DNA from: Falsibacillus pallidus
GTDB lineage: Bacteria > Bacillota > Bacilli > Bacillales > DSM-25281
Direction of reading: 5' to 3'
Assembly (NCBI RefSeq): GCF_003350505.1
Contig: NZ_QQAY01000001.1
Span: 186,001-250,000, forward strand
DNA: 64,000 nucleotides
In this document: positions 1 through 10,548 of the stretch, piece after piece
Position numbering within the stretch: the first letter of the stretch is position 1
How the letters are laid out: every line of letters begins with the position of its first letter
Translations under genes and position numbers: made by a program
Notes under the pieces: model-generated
What the model was told of the DNA's origin: nothing
Database searches by the model: none
Seen by the model: only the letters and a program-made list of their open reading frames with translations

Positions 1-675
1 TTTATAATCGATGAAGGGAAAAATGAAGTCCGGTTTTTCAAAAATATGCGCTTTTACTACTGGTGAGAAATCTACGATTCCTACAATCGCCGCATAACTG
101 TATCCGACGATGATTCCGATCAAGATTGGGATCAGGCTGAATATTTTCTTAGCATATATGGAGCATATGATGGTTGCCGCCAGTGTGACAAGTGCTACAG
201 AGAAGTGAAGCATGCTGTATTTTCCATCAGGTCCATTCATCGCCATTCCTACTGCTGTATTGGCGAGTGCCAATCCTATGACAATGATTACAGGACCTAC
301 CACGATCGGTGGAAGCAGATTCATGATCCACTTGTACCCGGCTTTGCTGATGATGAGTGCAACGATGGCGTAGACGATTCCTGCCATGAAAGTTCCAATC
401 ATGGCTGCACCAGGACCGCCGCTTGCTTTAGCAGCAATGATAGGTGCGATAAAGGCGAAGGATGACCCCAGGTACGCTGGTACTTTCCCTTTTGTAATGA
501 TGATGAAGGCCAATGTTCCAAGTCCGCTTGAAATCAAAGCGATTGCAGGGCTTAGCCCGACAAGATATGGTACCAGGATCGTTGCACCGAACATAGCGAA
601 TAGGTGCTGCAGACTTAATGTGATCCATTGCATCGGTGTCGGTTTTTCATTTATATCCAGTATTGGTTTTGACAT
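1..675 (-). CDS. pyrP: Uracil permease PyrP, 5' part only (runs off the window)
   Basis: Reading the minus strand from the ATG at 675 gives an uninterrupted frame to base 1, so about 225 residues are present and the C-terminus lies outside. The protein starts MSKPILDINEKPTP and continues LQHLFAMFGATILVPYLVG, the signature of nucleobase:cation symporters of the uracil permease (NCS2/UraA) family, followed by several hydrophobic membrane segments. It imports uracil for salvage. The RBS AAAGGTGG lies seven bases before the ATG. It follows pyrR, separated by a PyrR-type attenuator, as in the B. subtilis pyr operon, so repression by UMP/UTP through PyrR is likely. Confidence 0.93.
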   Translation of the reverse strand, partial: MSKPILDINEKPTPMQWITLSLQHLFAMFGATILVPYLVGLSPAIALISSGLGTLAFIIITKGKVPAYLGSSFAFIAPIIAAKASGGPGAAMIGTFMAGIVYAIVALIISKAGYKWIMNLLPPIVVGPVIIVIGLALANTAVGMAMNGPDGKYSMLHFSVALVTLAATIICSIYAKKIFSLIPILIGIIVGYSYAAIVGIVDFSPVVKAHIFEKPDFIFPFIDYK

Positions 676-700
676 GATTATTTCCACCTTTCATTTTGCA

Positions 701-817
701 AAATAAAAACCCTTTTTGCTTTGAGGTGCAAAAAGGGTTGTCTGCATGCAGATATACATCTGGCATGATGCTGTGCAGAGTGAATCCCTTTTTCAGCCTC
801 TCTGGACTAAAATTAAA
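701..817 (-). promoter_or_regulatory. PyrR-dependent attenuator upstream of pyrP
   Basis: On the minus strand a PyrR-binding loop (TCCAGAGAGGCTGA, about 785-817) is followed by an intrinsic terminator at 704-739, with arms AACCCTTTTTGC and GCAAAAAGGGTT and then a U-run. This is the known pyr arrangement, in which PyrR with UMP stabilises the anti-antiterminator and lets the terminator form. It sits in the pyrR-pyrP gap and so controls pyrP. Confidence 0.9.
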
Positions 818-829
818 AGGAAAAGATTA

Positions 830-1390
<561 letters not shown>

Positions 1391-1414
1391 TTAATCAGTT
1401 TCGTTCGAAAACGG

Positions 1415-1530
1415 TATAAAAAAACCTCTCACCAATGGATGAGAGGTTTTGGGTATATTACACCAAGCCTGCATTCAAATGCACGCTAATATCCGCTTCC
1501 TTCTCAGCCTCACTGGACTGTATTAAAGGT
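1415..1530 (-). promoter_or_regulatory. PyrR-dependent attenuator upstream of pyrR
   Basis: The minus strand reads a PyrR-binding loop (TTTAATACAGTCCAGTGAGG, at 1508-1527) and then a terminator at 1418-1450, with arms AACCTCTCA and TGAGAGGTT and seven Ts. This makes pyrR autoregulated. It is the first of two such sites in the window. Confidence 0.9.
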
Positions 1531-1571
1531 TCATTAAGTTAATACAAGGATAATATGAATAATGGTCTGTG

Positions 1572-2483
1572 TCAACTACCTTGTCGCAATTCGTCTAAAA
1601 TCTGCTGAAAATCTTTTGGCATAGGAGCTTCAAATTCCATATATTCTTCTGTTTTTGGGTGGACGAATCCAAGAATGGCTGCATGAAGAGCCTGTCCATC
1701 AATCTTTAATGTCTTGCGAGGTCCATATTTTGGATCTCCTGCAAGCGGGAATCCAATATACTTCATATGGACGCGGATTTGATGGGTCCGTCCTGTCTCC
1801 AATTCACATTCCACAAAAGAAAATTGGTCGAAGCGTTCCAAAACACGGAAATGGGTAACAGCGTTCTTCCCCTTATCAACGACAGTCATGCTTTGCCTGT
1901 CATGGGAATCCCTTCCGATCGGCGCATCTATCGTTCCATAGTCGTGCGGAATGATGCCATGGACAATTGCGTAATACTTTCTTGTCACTGATTTATCTAC
2001 CAGCTGCTGAACCAGCTTTTCATGCGCATAATCGTTCTTCGCTACCATCAATAGACCTGACGTATCTTTATCGATTCGATGGACGATTCCCGGGCGAAGG
2101 ACGCCATTGATTCCGGATAGATCATTGCAATGATGCATAAGACCATTGACCAATGTACCGGTTAAATGACCGGGAGCGGGATGGACAACCATACCTCTTG
2201 GTTTATTTACGACAACGACATCGTGATCTTCATAATAGATGTCCAGATTCATGTCTTCCGGCAGCACATCCAGTGCTTCCGGTTCCGGAATGGATATTTC
2301 GATTTGGTCGTTCAGACTACATTTATAATTTGGTTTTATCACTTTGCCATTCACAGTAAGGGCCCCGTCTTTAACCCATTGTTTTACTTGGGTTCTGGAC
2401 CATTCCGGATTGATTAAGGACACAACTTTATCGATGCGTTCGTTCTGTTCATTTTCTTGTATGATGTGTTCCACTTTCTCCAT
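1572..2483 (-). CDS. ylyB: RluD-type 23S rRNA pseudouridine synthase (YlyB)
   Basis: 303 residues. An N-terminal S4 RNA-binding domain (about residues 15-75, [19 protein letters not shown]) precedes the RluA/RluD catalytic domain. The catalytic motif [19 protein letters not shown] contains the conserved aspartate, and RTHQIRVHM is also present. It converts uridines to pseudouridine in large-subunit rRNA. AAGGAG sits just before the ATG. The start overlaps the 3' end of lspA by 35 bases, which suggests co-translation. The order lspA-ylyB-pyrR matches B. subtilis. Confidence 0.94.
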   Translation of the reverse strand: MEKVEHIIQENEQNERIDKVVSLINPEWSRTQVKQWVKDGALTVNGKVIKPNYKCSLNDQIEISIPEPEALDVLPEDMNLDIYYEDHDVVVVNKPRGMVVHPAPGHLTGTLVNGLMHHCNDLSGINGVLRPGIVHRIDKDTSGLLMVAKNDYAHEKLVQQLVDKSVTRKYYAIVHGIIPHDYGTIDAPIGRDSHDRQSMTVVDKGKNAVTHFRVLERFDQFSFVECELETGRTHQIRVHMKYIGFPLAGDPKYGPRKTLKIDGQALHAAILGFVHPKTEEYMEFEAPMPKDFQQILDELRQGS

Positions 2484-2943
2484 AAGTTTTCTCCTTCGTT
2501 TCTCTCTCTTCTTTCAGCATATAAATCATCAATAAGATGACACCGATTGTCAACGATGCATCCGCAATATTGAAAATAGGGAAATTGTAGCTGAAGATGT
2601 ATGTATGAATAAAATCAACCACTTCTTTGCGGAAAACCCGATCGATAAAATTGCCTATTGCCCCGCCAAGAAGCATTCCGAGGCTGATGCCCAATAAAGG
2701 CTTGCCTTTTGCATGTTTTTGCATATAAAAAATGATTCCGCCGATGACGACAACTGTAATCAGGTAGAAAAACCACATCTGCCCCTGAAGGATTCCCCAC
2801 GCAGCGCCTCTGTTTCGATGACTGGTAATGTAAAAGAAGTTCTTTATGATTTCGATTTCATCGCCAAACTCCATATTTTTGACAATGAGCCATTTTGTCA
2901 ATTGATCTAATAAAAGGACAAATAGTGCAACAATATAATACAC
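2449..2943 (-). CDS. lspA: Lipoprotein signal peptidase II
   Basis: 164 residues with four predicted membrane segments. It contains the family motifs DQLTKW near the N-terminus, [18 protein letters not shown] (first catalytic Asp) and [11 protein letters not shown] (second catalytic Asp). It cleaves the signal peptide of diacylglyceryl-modified prolipoproteins in the membrane. The charged C-terminal tail is a little longer than in B. subtilis (about 154 residues) and overlaps ylyB. Likely clients in this window are CtaC and the small lipoprotein at 51.3 kb. Confidence 0.96.
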   Translation of the reverse strand: MYYIVALFVLLLDQLTKWLIVKNMEFGDEIEIIKNFFYITSHRNRGAAWGILQGQMWFFYLITVVVIGGIIFYMQKHAKGKPLLGISLGMLLGGAIGNFIDRVFRKEVVDFIHTYIFSYNFPIFNIADASLTIGVILLMIYMLKEERETKEKTYGESGTHHTRK

Positions 2944-3024
2944 AAAGGCAACCCCCGAATTCTAAATGAAATGATTACCTTTGCATTTTAGCATATAAAA
3001 ACAGCGGTAACAATGAACTTCGAT

Positions 3025-3315
3025 TCAACCTCCGTACGGGATGTTTGATTTTCCGAACTTTTTATGAATTTCCTTCCATTCATTCGTGTTTCTGATCGTT
3101 GGGAGATGGTGCATGATGTCCAATGGAATCAATTCACCGCTGAATTCACAAATACCAAAAGTGTCATTTTCAAACTTTGATAATGCGTGCTTTATATCAT
3201 TTTTTTCCTGTTCGATATAATGCTTCACCAATGGGTGGACAGATAAGTGCTGGTTAAGTTCAATGTGCGACTCGATCAATTGTTGATACAGCCTTTTTTT
3301 CGTCTCTTCCATCAT
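3025..3315 (-). CDS. ylyA: YlyA-like DksA/TraR-family protein with degenerate zinc finger
   Basis: 96 residues. The N-terminal half is helical and charged, and FGICEFSGELIPLDIMHHLPT matches the start of the DksA/TraR zinc-finger region. The usual four cysteines are not present: only one Cys is visible, in CEFS where CxxC is expected. Position between ileS and lspA is that of B. subtilis ylyA, reported as a regulator that contacts RNA polymerase during late sporulation. Assignment rests on this synteny plus partial family resemblance. It is shorter than the roughly 125-residue B. subtilis protein. Confidence 0.75.
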   Translation of the reverse strand: MMEETKKRLYQQLIESHIELNQHLSVHPLVKHYIEQEKNDIKHALSKFENDTFGICEFSGELIPLDIMHHLPTIRNTNEWKEIHKKFGKSNIPYGG

Positions 3316-3425
3316 TCCCCCTCCTTCTTATCAAGTAGCATTCCCTCAAAAGAGAAGAAGAAGGTAACGTAAGTATTACTAAAGGTGGTGCTTTTCTCCA
3401 TGAATGATTGGCTGGATTTCATTTA

Positions 3426-3541
3426 GAAAAGCGCAAGCGCCTTGGTCAGCCCCGACCTGCATAAGACGGAACTCGAAGGAAATCCTGATTTCCGTAGAGG
3501 TGCGGCTTATGACTCGAGGGGCTAGGCGCTGGAGCTGGAAA
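3426..3541 (+). repeat. Intergenic modular hairpin repeat, type A, copy 1
   Basis: The unit begins GAAAAGCGCAAGCGCC and ends GGCGCTGGAGCTGGA. Nested inverted arms are visible: AGCGCC with GGCGCT, AGCCCC with GGGGCT, CATAAG with CTTATG, and a central GGAAATC/GATTTCC hairpin. Nearly identical copies lie at 10974-11087, 13953-14066 and 56757-56875. This copy lies between the ileS 3' end and ylyA. It has no coding capacity. I do not recognise a named family. Confidence 0.9.
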
Positions 3542-3578
3542 GATTTCACTCTGATTTTTTATACTTTCTTATCTCTCA

Positions 3579-3615
3579 AAAAAACAACAGGCCCCTCTTA
3601 GGAGGAGCCTGTCTA
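3579..3615 (-). terminator. Intrinsic terminator of ileS
   Basis: On the minus strand ACAGGCTCCTCCT, a short loop and AGGGGCCTGT form a stem followed by TGTTTTTTT, directly after the ileS stop codon. Confidence 0.8.
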
Positions 3616-3623
3616 ATATTGAA

Positions 3624-6395
3624 TTATCCAAGGTGTGAATAGTTTTCTTTTACTACTTCTGCACAGCGCGGGCATAGGGTTGGATGGTCTTCTGACTTCC
3701 CTACTTCAGTAGTGACTGTCCAGCATCTTTCGCATGTTTCCCCTTCAGCCTTCTCCACCACAATGGATGCGTGTTCAAGCTTTAATGCATCTTCAGGTGC
3801 TTCATCAACGGATCCGGCCACTTCGAAACCTGAAACGATGAACAACTGTTTGAGGTTTTCTGAAATGCTGTCTAGAAGTGCTTTTGTATTGTCATTAACA
3901 TATAACAATACATTTGCTGTCAACGATTTACCGATGATCTTTGCATTTCTTGCTTCTTCGAGTGCCTTTAAAACGTCATCGCGAAGCTTCAGGAACTGAT
4001 CCCATTTGTTTTCAAGCTCTTCGGCATTCGGGATTTCCTTGACATCAGGCATATCTGTAAGCTGAACACTCTCTTCCTCTACGCCAGGAATGTATGGCCA
4101 TACCTCATCCGCAGTGTGGGAAAGGATCGGTGAAAGCAATTTGGCCATTGCTACCAATGCTTCGTAAAGGACTGTCTGGATCGCTCTTCTCTCGAATTGA
4201 TCTTCAGCCTCGATATAAAGGACATCTTTTGCAAAATCAAGATAGAAAGAACTTAGATCAAGCGTACAGAAATTATTGACAGCATGATAGATGCCGGCAA
4301 AATCATAGCGCTCATATCCTTGTCGAACGTTCTTCACCAAATTATTCAGCTTAACAAGCATATATTGATCGACTTCGCGAAGCTTGTCATACTCAACAGA
4401 ATTGGCTGCAGGGTCAAAATCAGCAAGGTTTCCTAGCAAGAATCTGAACGTATTGCGGATCTTGCGGTAAACTTCTGCCACCTGCTTCAGAATTGGATCT
4501 GAAACTCTTACATCTGCTTGGTAATCAACTGATGCCACCCATAAACGAAGAATATCCGCACCGAGCTGATTCATTACTTTCGCAGGAACGACAACGTTCC
4601 CTAAAGACTTACTCATTTTTCTTCCGTCGCCATCAAGTGCAAAACCATGGCTCAAGACTCCTTTATACGGTGCTTTTCCGGTTACTGCAACACCTGTCGT
4701 CAAGGATGAGTTAAACCAGCCTCTGTATTGGTCAGATCCTTCAAGATATAAGTCTGCAGGGCGCTGAAGATCGCTGCGCTCTTCCAGTACTGCCTGATGG
4801 GAGGATCCGGAATCGAACCAAACATCCATGATATCGTGTTCTTTAGTGAATCTGCCGTTAGGGCTGCCTTCATGTGTAAAGTTTTCAGGAAGCAATTCTT
4901 TAGCTTCCCGCTCGAACCAAATATTTGATCCATGTTCACGGAAGAGATTCGACACATGCGCAATCGTTTCATCAGTAATGATGGCTTCCCCGTTTTCAGC
5001 ATAAAATACCGGAATTGGGACGCCCCATGCACGCTGGCGGGAAATACACCAATCCCCACGATCGCGCACCATATTGAATAATCTTGTTTCTCCCCAAGCA
5101 GGAACCCATTTCGTTTCTTTGACAGCTTCCAAAAGTTCATCACGGAACTTATCGATGGAAGCGAACCATTGTGCTGTAGCACGGAAAATTACAGGTTTTT
5201 TTGTTCTCCAGTCATGCGGATAGGAATGGGTGATAAATTTCAGCTTCAATAAAGCCCCTGATTCTTCAAGTTTTTCTGTGATCGGCTTATTGGCTTCATC
5301 ATAAAACAACCCTTCAAAGCCTGGTGCTTCTGAAGTCATATAACCTTTATCATCAACTGGACAAAGAACATCCAGTCCGTACTGCTTTCCGACCTGGAAG
5401 TCATCTTCACCGTGTCCTGGAGCGGTATGGACACAGCCCGTACCAGAATCGGTTGTAACGTGTTCGCCTAGGATGACAAGTGACTCGCGGTCATATAAAG
5501 GATGTTTGGCAGTTGCTCTTTCAAGTTCCGATCCCTTCACGGTCTTTTCAACTTGTGGAGACTCCCATTCCAGCACTTCTGCTACTTCTTCAAGAAGATC
5601 TTTAGCTACTACATATTTGCTTCCACCTTCATTGACCACTGCGTAGTCCAAATCTTTATGAACGGCAATTCCGAGGTTGGCAGGAATTGTCCAAGGTGTA
5701 GTGGTCCAGATGATGATCTTTGTACCGGATTCAAGGACACCTTTCCCATCTCTCACGTCAAATCCCACATAAATAGATGGGGAACGCTTATCCTGATATT
5801 CAATCTCAGCTTCAGCTAAAGCAGATTCGCTTGACGGGGACCAGTAAACAGGCTTGAGACCCTTATAGATGTATCCTTTTTTAGCCATTTCCCCGAATAC
5901 TTTGATTTGCTGCGCCTCATATTCAGGTTTAAGAGTGATATAAGGATTTTCCCAATCCCCTCTTACTCCAAGACGTTTGAACTGCTCACGCTGACTGTCG
6001 ACTTGCTCGTATGCATATTTTGCACACAGCTCTCTGAATTCGGCAACGCTCATTTCTTTTCGTTTGACGCCTTTGTTCGTTAATGCCTGCTCGATCGGAA
6101 GGCCGTGTGTATCCCAGCCTGGTACGTATGGAGCACAATAGCCGCTCATCGATTTATAGCGGACAATGAAGTCTTTTAATACTTTATTTAATGCATGGCC
6201 CATATGGATATCGCCATTAGCATATGGTGGTCCATCATGAAGGACAAATAGAGGACGGCCTTGAGTTCGTTCCTGAACTTTTTTATAAATATCCATCTCG
6301 TTCCATTTTTCCTGAAGATCTGGTTCTCTTTTTGGAAGGTTTCCTCTCATAGGAAATTCAGTTTTTGGCATAAGCAGCGTATCTTTGTATTCCAT
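3624..6395 (-). CDS. ileS: Isoleucyl-tRNA synthetase
   Basis: 923 residues, a class I aminoacyl-tRNA synthetase of bacterial type. The HIGH-type motif appears as [15 protein letters not shown] near residue 60, and KMSKSLGNV near residue 600 is the second ATP-binding signature. The central editing domain carries [17 protein letters not shown]. The C-terminal zinc site is CERCW and LCPRC. It charges tRNA-Ile and edits Val-tRNA-Ile in the cytoplasm. It sits behind a T-box leader, so expression should rise when uncharged tRNA-Ile accumulates. It is followed by a terminator. Confidence 0.98.
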   Translation of the reverse strand: MEYKDTLLMPKTEFPMRGNLPKREPDLQEKWNEMDIYKKVQERTQGRPLFVLHDGPPYANGDIHMGHALNKVLKDFIVRYKSMSGYCAPYVPGWDTHGLPIEQALTNKGVKRKEMSVAEFRELCAKYAYEQVDSQREQFKRLGVRGDWENPYITLKPEYEAQQIKVFGEMAKKGYIYKGLKPVYWSPSSESALAEAEIEYQDKRSPSIYVGFDVRDGKGVLESGTKIIIWTTTPWTIPANLGIAVHKDLDYAVVNEGGSKYVVAKDLLEEVAEVLEWESPQVEKTVKGSELERATAKHPLYDRESLVILGEHVTTDSGTGCVHTAPGHGEDDFQVGKQYGLDVLCPVDDKGYMTSEAPGFEGLFYDEANKPITEKLEESGALLKLKFITHSYPHDWRTKKPVIFRATAQWFASIDKFRDELLEAVKETKWVPAWGETRLFNMVRDRGDWCISRQRAWGVPIPVFYAENGEAIITDETIAHVSNLFREHGSNIWFEREAKELLPENFTHEGSPNGRFTKEHDIMDVWFDSGSSHQAVLEERSDLQRPADLYLEGSDQYRGWFNSSLTTGVAVTGKAPYKGVLSHGFALDGDGRKMSKSLGNVVVPAKVMNQLGADILRLWVASVDYQADVRVSDPILKQVAEVYRKIRNTFRFLLGNLADFDPAANSVEYDKLREVDQYMLVKLNNLVKNVRQGYERYDFAGIYHAVNNFCTLDLSSFYLDFAKDVLYIEAEDQFERRAIQTVLYEALVAMAKLLSPILSHTADEVWPYIPGVEEESVQLTDMPDVKEIPNAEELENKWDQFLKLRDDVLKALEEARNAKIIGKSLTANVLLYVNDNTKALLDSISENLKQLFIVSGFEVAGSVDEAPEDALKLEHASIVVEKAEGETCERCWTVTTEVGKSEDHPTLCPRCAEVVKENYSHLG

Positions 6396-6473
6396 TCCAA
6401 TTCCTCCTTGGCATTGACGGGCAGCAGAACTTTAAAGTGAGCTCACAATCAGATGGTTTTCAAGGAAAAACAA

Positions 6474-6725
6474 AAAACCTTCTCATCCCGAAAAGGGACG
6501 AGAAGGTTTATTCCCGTGGTACCACCCTAATAGATCAAGTTTACCCTCGACCCACTTTGACATTCGTATCGTGAATGAAACGCCATCTTTACTGGCTGTG
6601 ATTAAACAGCGTTCGAGAATGGGACTCAAGGGTGATTTTCCGATCACTATCTTAATCCGGGCTTTCACCTTCCCCGGCTCGCTTTACCTTAAGATCATTG
6701 TATCGTACTGTCCCTGTCACCGTCG
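6474..6725 (-). promoter_or_regulatory. T-box leader of ileS
   Basis: Minus-strand leader of about 250 bases. It contains the T-box core GGGTGGTACCACGG (6514-6528) followed by a terminator stem (AACCTTCTCGTCCC with GGGATGAGAAGGTT, 6474-6510) and a U-run. Stem I has the conserved GGGACAGTA and AAAGCGAGCC elements, and its base GGTGA pairs with TCACC. A plausible specifier triplet is AUC (bases 6642-6644), fitting isoleucine, though I placed it by eye only. Pairing with uncharged tRNA-Ile would favour the antiterminator and ileS transcription. Confidence 0.92.
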
Positions 6726-6777
6726 TTTATCATTGTTATTAATGTTTTTAAATTATATGTGATAGAGAAGTTGTTCG

Positions 6778-7290
6778 TCAAGTCAACGTGTCTTCTTGAA
6801 GGACCTTCAATTCTGATGCATCGACTTCAAATTCCATCAATTTGTCCCAGTCATCATTTTTCAGCATGTCCAATTGTGCTTCGATTAGCATCTTGAAGCG
6901 CGTGCGGAATACCTTGGACTGTTTTTTCAAGTCTTCAATTTCAATAGCAATTTTCCTTGCTTTTGATAATGATTCGTTGACGATCCTATCGGCATTTTTC
7001 TCTGCTTCTTTTATGATCAGCTTGGATTCCTTCTGGGCATGCCTTCTTACTTCTTCTGCCGCTTCTTGGGCAACAATAATGGACTTGTTCAATGTCTCTT
7101 CGATATTCGTAAAATGGCTTAATCGTTCATGCATGGAATTTAATTTTTCTTCCAATTCCTTTTTCTCGCGAATGAGAAGTTCATAATCCTTAATGATTTG
7201 ATCCAGGAACTCATTCACTTCATCTTCATCATACCCTCTAAATCCCTTGCTGAATTCCTTGTTATGTATATCCAACGGTGTTAAAGGCAT
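6778..7290 (-). CDS. divIVA: Septum/pole placement protein DivIVA
   Basis: About 170 residues. The N-terminal lipid-binding domain reads MPLTPLDIHNKEFSKGFRGYD, with the conserved hydrophobic tip and FSKGFRGYDEDEVNEFLD, followed by long coiled-coil heptads to about residue 140. DivIVA binds negatively curved membrane at the septum and poles, positions MinCD and helps orient chromosomes in sporulation. The frame extends five codons upstream, but GGAGGTGG lies before the ATG at 7290, which gives the family N-terminus. It heads the ylm-divIVA group next to ylmH. Confidence 0.95.
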   Translation of the reverse strand: MPLTPLDIHNKEFSKGFRGYDEDEVNEFLDQIIKDYELLIREKKELEEKLNSMHERLSHFTNIEETLNKSIIVAQEAAEEVRRHAQKESKLIIKEAEKNADRIVNESLSKARKIAIEIEDLKKQSKVFRTRFKMLIEAQLDMLKNDDWDKLMEFEVDASELKVLQEDTLT

Positions 7291-7408
7291 TGCTGCCACC
7301 TCCACAATATCTTTATTTTACAATTTGTTAATTATGCTCCACTAGTTCATAAATCAATTATACTGATGTTTCGACAACTTGTGTAAAAAACCCTGCAATT
7401 TTCTAAAA

Positions 7409-8185
7409 TTATTTCAAAACTCCTACGACTATCCGCCATTTTTCTTTCTTTGTCTTTCCTTCAATCGACACAATTTTTGCACGGCCAAATCCCCTTGCTG
7501 AAATCATATCGCCTTCCTCACAGAGAAATGATGTCTGCTCGGAAATCTTCCAGTTGACCTTTACATGCCCCGACTGAATCAATAGCTGGGATTTTTGTCT
7601 TGATATATTCATGATTGCCCCAAGGACTGCATCAAGTCTTAAAGAACTTACAGTGGTAGAACTTTCTTTCCAATTTTCAGGATTATGGAGCAGATCGTCG
7701 ATGGGCTTTTCTTCAACAGCTACCGGTGTTTTCCCTACATGAGTAAACTCCATCCTTACAAAATCATCCATCTCTTTCACTGATAAAAATTGGACCCTCT
7801 CTCCGGAAACAATGATATCCCCGAACTTTTCCCTTTTGAGTCCAATAGACATCAAGCTCCCTAAAATTTTTCGATGATCGATTGAGACAAATTTATGAGG
7901 ATAATTGATTTCGGCCACCGTGATTAAAAAATCTTCTTCACTTGGTGCATAATAGGATGGATAGATCAGCGCTCTTTTTCTTTCTGCTTGTTCGTATCCG
8001 CCAAAAAAGGAGCATTTGATCTCTCCTTCTTTTCCAATGATTGATTGTACGATCCATTGCTGTCTCGGATCAAGGAAATCTGTCAGTTTAGGGGCATAAG
8101 TTGTTTCTGTATATTGACGCCATTGAATGACGCTGTCCACGAAGTCTTTTTCTTCTGATCGAAAATGCTGGTAAATATCTGTCAT
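7409..8185 (-). CDS. ylmH: S4-domain RNA-binding protein YlmH
   Basis: 258 residues. The first part (IYQHFRSEEKDFVDSV, FFGGYEQAERKRALIYP) is the YlmH-specific domain, and the last 70 residues are an S4 RNA-binding domain (LRLDAVLGAIMNISRQKSQ). Family members associate with ribosomal particles carrying peptidyl-tRNA and help ribosome rescue or quality control. The gene lies between divIVA and ylmG, as across Firmicutes. Confidence 0.92.
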   Translation of the reverse strand: MTDIYQHFRSEEKDFVDSVIQWRQYTETTYAPKLTDFLDPRQQWIVQSIIGKEGEIKCSFFGGYEQAERKRALIYPSYYAPSEEDFLITVAEINYPHKFVSIDHRKILGSLMSIGLKREKFGDIIVSGERVQFLSVKEMDDFVRMEFTHVGKTPVAVEEKPIDDLLHNPENWKESSTTVSSLRLDAVLGAIMNISRQKSQLLIQSGHVKVNWKISEQTSFLCEEGDMISARGFGRAKIVSIEGKTKKEKWRIVVGVLK

Positions 8186-8234
8186 CTTTCAACCTCTATT
8201 CTGGAAAATAAAAAAGGAAGCAGATAGCTCCCTT

Positions 8235-8498
8235 TTATATCGTCCACCTGATCAATTGTTGGATCCCGCTCATTGCCAAATTCAGAACGATGAAAGCAAC
8301 AATTGGGGAGATATCAATCATCCCAATAGGGGGTACGATTCTTCTGAACGGATCTAAGTAAGGCTCGCAAATTCTTGTCAATATCCGGCCAATACTTGTT
8401 TCCCTTGCGTTCGGGAACCAGGACATCAAAATGTAAATGACCAGCGCCCATGAATATAATTGAACCAGTTTTGCTAATGCTACCAATATCCAAGTCAT
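8235..8498 (-). CDS. ylmG: YggT-family membrane protein YlmG
   Basis: About 87 residues with two hydrophobic segments and the YggT signatures ILMSWFPNARE and RICEPYLDPFRRIVPPIG(M)IDISPIVAF. The role is probably in membrane or septum organisation; its biochemical activity is not established. The frame can start at a GTG at 8513, overlapping sepF, but the ATG at 8498 gives the normal N-terminus and AGGTGG is upstream. It lies directly downstream of sepF. Confidence 0.88.
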   Translation of the reverse strand: MTWILVALAKLVQLYSWALVIYILMSWFPNARETSIGRILTRICEPYLDPFRRIVPPIGMIDISPIVAFIVLNLAMSGIQQLIRWTI

Positions 8499-8503
8499 TC
8501 TAC

Positions 8504-8956
8504 CTAGGACCACCTCGTATCATCTATATCAGCCTCAGTGAACAGTTCGGAAATGTTTCCGGAAACCTCTACGTTGTCAGGAGTGCACAGAAAAATATTG
8601 GATCCTATCCTTTGGATATCCCCGCCGATGGCATATACAGTCCCACTCAAAAAGTCTACGATCCTTTTAGCCTGGTCATGCTGGATCCTTTGCAGGTTGA
8701 CCACAACAGCCCGCCTATTTTTCAAATGGTCTGCAATTTCCTGAGCTTCTGCATACACCCTTGGCTCAACCAATATTACCTTGGATGATTTTTGAACACT
8801 TTGCAGACTGACAATATTTTGTTTTACATTTCCTTGCTGCGCCTTCACCATCGGCTGTTTAGCCGGTTCAGCCTCTTCTTCCATGATTTCTTCTTCCATA
8901 TCATCATATTCATCATCTAAAAGAAAAAATGTTTTAAATTTTGATTTTAGTCCCAT
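8504..8956 (-). CDS. sepF: FtsZ-bundling division protein SepF
   Basis: 150 residues. The N-terminal amphipathic membrane-targeting helix is [19 protein letters not shown], followed by an acidic, Gln-rich linker. The globular SepF domain starts near residue 60 ([31 protein letters not shown]) and continues through [24 protein letters not shown]. SepF forms rings that align FtsZ filaments and tether them to the membrane. It sits in a tight run with ylmE (three-base gap). Confidence 0.95.
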   Translation of the reverse strand: MGLKSKFKTFFLLDDEYDDMEEEIMEEEAEPAKQPMVKAQQGNVKQNIVSLQSVQKSSKVILVEPRVYAEAQEIADHLKNRRAVVVNLQRIQHDQAKRIVDFLSGTVYAIGGDIQRIGSNIFLCTPDNVEVSGNISELFTEADIDDTRWS

Positions 8957-8958
8957 TT

Positions 8959-9651
8959 CTACACCTCCAGTTCATTTTCAGCGGCACCGACCAATGATGT
9001 TCCGATGCGGATATATGTTGCCCCTTCTTCTATGGCAATCCCATAATCATTGGACATCCCCATCGATAATTCTGTACATGGGGCATATTCAAGATCCAGC
9101 TCTTTTACTTTCAATTGAAGTCCCTTTAGATCAGAGAAGCATTTTCTAATTACCTTTTCACCGGTTGAGTTTGGAGCCATTGTCATTAAACCAATTATAT
9201 TGATATTTTTAAACTTGTCCAATTGTTTGATAAAATCAAGTGTCTCTTCGGGTGCAAGCCCATGCTTTGATTCCTCGCCTGAAGTATTCACTTGAACAAA
9301 GCAATTAATCGGCTTGCCTGCTCGTTTATCGATTTCCTTTGCAAGTGAACTCCTATCAAGGGAATGTATGTAATCAACTTTTTCTATGATGTTTTTCACT
9401 TTCCTCGTTTGCAATGAACCGATGAAGTGCCAGATGGGTTCATCTCCAAGAACTTCCCATTTTTCATTTAAGCCTTCATCCCTGTTCTCACCAAGATGTA
9501 AGAGTCCGGATTTCATGGCTTCTTTTGCACGTTCAGCAGAAACCTGCTTTGTCACTGCCACAATCGTGATCTCATCTCGGTTCCTTCCTGATTTCCTGCA
9601 CGCTTCTTCAATGTTTTTTTCGATTAGCTCTAGATTTTCTGCTACTTTCAT
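8959..9651 (-). CDS. ylmE: PLP-homeostasis protein YlmE (YggS family)
   Basis: About 230 residues, alanine-racemase-like TIM barrel fold. The PLP lysine is in [13 protein letters not shown], and [14 protein letters not shown] and [29 protein letters not shown] are family motifs. It binds pyridoxal phosphate without known catalysis and affects vitamin B6 and amino-acid balance. The frame is open upstream to 9741, but AAGGAG stands before the ATG at 9651, four bases after the ylmD stop, so the longer start is unlikely. Confidence 0.93.
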   Translation of the reverse strand: MKVAENLELIEKNIEEACRKSGRNRDEITIVAVTKQVSAERAKEAMKSGLLHLGENRDEGLNEKWEVLGDEPIWHFIGSLQTRKVKNIIEKVDYIHSLDRSSLAKEIDKRAGKPINCFVQVNTSGEESKHGLAPEETLDFIKQLDKFKNINIIGLMTMAPNSTGEKVIRKCFSDLKGLQLKVKELDLEYAPCTELSMGMSNDYGIAIEEGATYIRIGTSLVGAAENELEV

Positions 9652-9655
9652 GAAG

Positions 9656-10477
9656 TCATTCTCCTTTCCAGCCAATGAAGCTGAGCATCCTGCCTGTTTT
9701 CCCTTCATCTCTTCTATGCGAAAAGTAGTATTCGGAATCACAGCTCGTACAGAATTGCGTCATTTCGATATGGTTGGCCGGAATGCCTGATTTTCTCAAT
9801 ATCAATTTGTTCATTTCTTTAAGGTCAATTGAATATTGCCCTTGACTGATTTCATTATATGGTTTTTCAACCGTTTCATCCAGCCATATTTCCATTTCAT
9901 TTATAACACGGTCATCAACGACATAGCAATTCCTGCAGATGGATGGACCGATTGCCGCATGGATTTCCTCCGGCGAGACACCTTCTTCCATCCACGCTTT
10001 TACCATTTCAGCAGCAATCCCTTTTGCTGTCCCTTTCCATCCTGCATGGGCAACACCGATATATCCTTTTTCAGGGGCGATGAAAAATAAAGGAACACAG
10101 TCGGCAAACGCTAATGTCAAAAGAATCCCCGGTTCATTTGTATAGAATCCGTCTGTATCTTTGAAGCCTGAAGCATATTCCTTTGCACCTTTTCCGCGGT
10201 CATTCAATGAGGCCTTCACAATTCGATTTCCGTGAGTCTGTTCTGCAGCAACCCAATCATCGATTGGAGTCCCGAGGCGTTCAGCCAGCAGAATTCGGTT
10301 AGATACCACTTTATCCAATTCATCCCCCACATGGAAACCCATATTCAAGCTTTCGAAGGATCCTTTACTAAAACCGCCTTCTTTTGATGTGAAACCTGCA
10401 GCCAGATCAGGAAAACGGCTGACCCATTCCGACAGCGCGAAGTACTCTGTAAACTTTCGATCAAATGGTTCACCCAT
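9656..10477 (-). CDS. ylmD: YfiH/LACC1-family purine nucleoside phosphorylase-like protein YlmD
   Basis: 273 residues. Family motifs visible are AGFTSKEGGFSKG, AEQTHGNRIV, TLAFADCVPLFF and GVAHAGWKGTAKGI, with a late FCTSCDSEYYFSHRRD. The His and Cys residues in these motifs form the metal/active site of the family, members of which have been shown to act on purine nucleosides; older annotation calls them polyphenol oxidases. It is followed after four bases by ylmE and lies in the usual sigG-ylmC-ylmD order. Confidence 0.92.
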   Translation of the reverse strand: MGEPFDRKFTEYFALSEWVSRFPDLAAGFTSKEGGFSKGSFESLNMGFHVGDELDKVVSNRILLAERLGTPIDDWVAAEQTHGNRIVKASLNDRGKGAKEYASGFKDTDGFYTNEPGILLTLAFADCVPLFFIAPEKGYIGVAHAGWKGTAKGIAAEMVKAWMEEGVSPEEIHAAIGPSICRNCYVVDDRVINEMEIWLDETVEKPYNEISQGQYSIDLKEMNKLILRKSGIPANHIEMTQFCTSCDSEYYFSHRRDEGKTGRMLSFIGWKGE

Positions 10478-10548
10478 AATAAAGCTCCTCCATTTGTATT
10501 TTCTTTAGTTTACCATACGCCTGGCATGCGGTCAGCATATATATATCA

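Noticed and set aside
3400-3426. Eight-codon frame with RBS-like AAAGGTGG before the type A repeat
   Set aside because: Too short to support as a gene; the stop codon is formed at the repeat edge, so it may be a remnant but nothing shows it.
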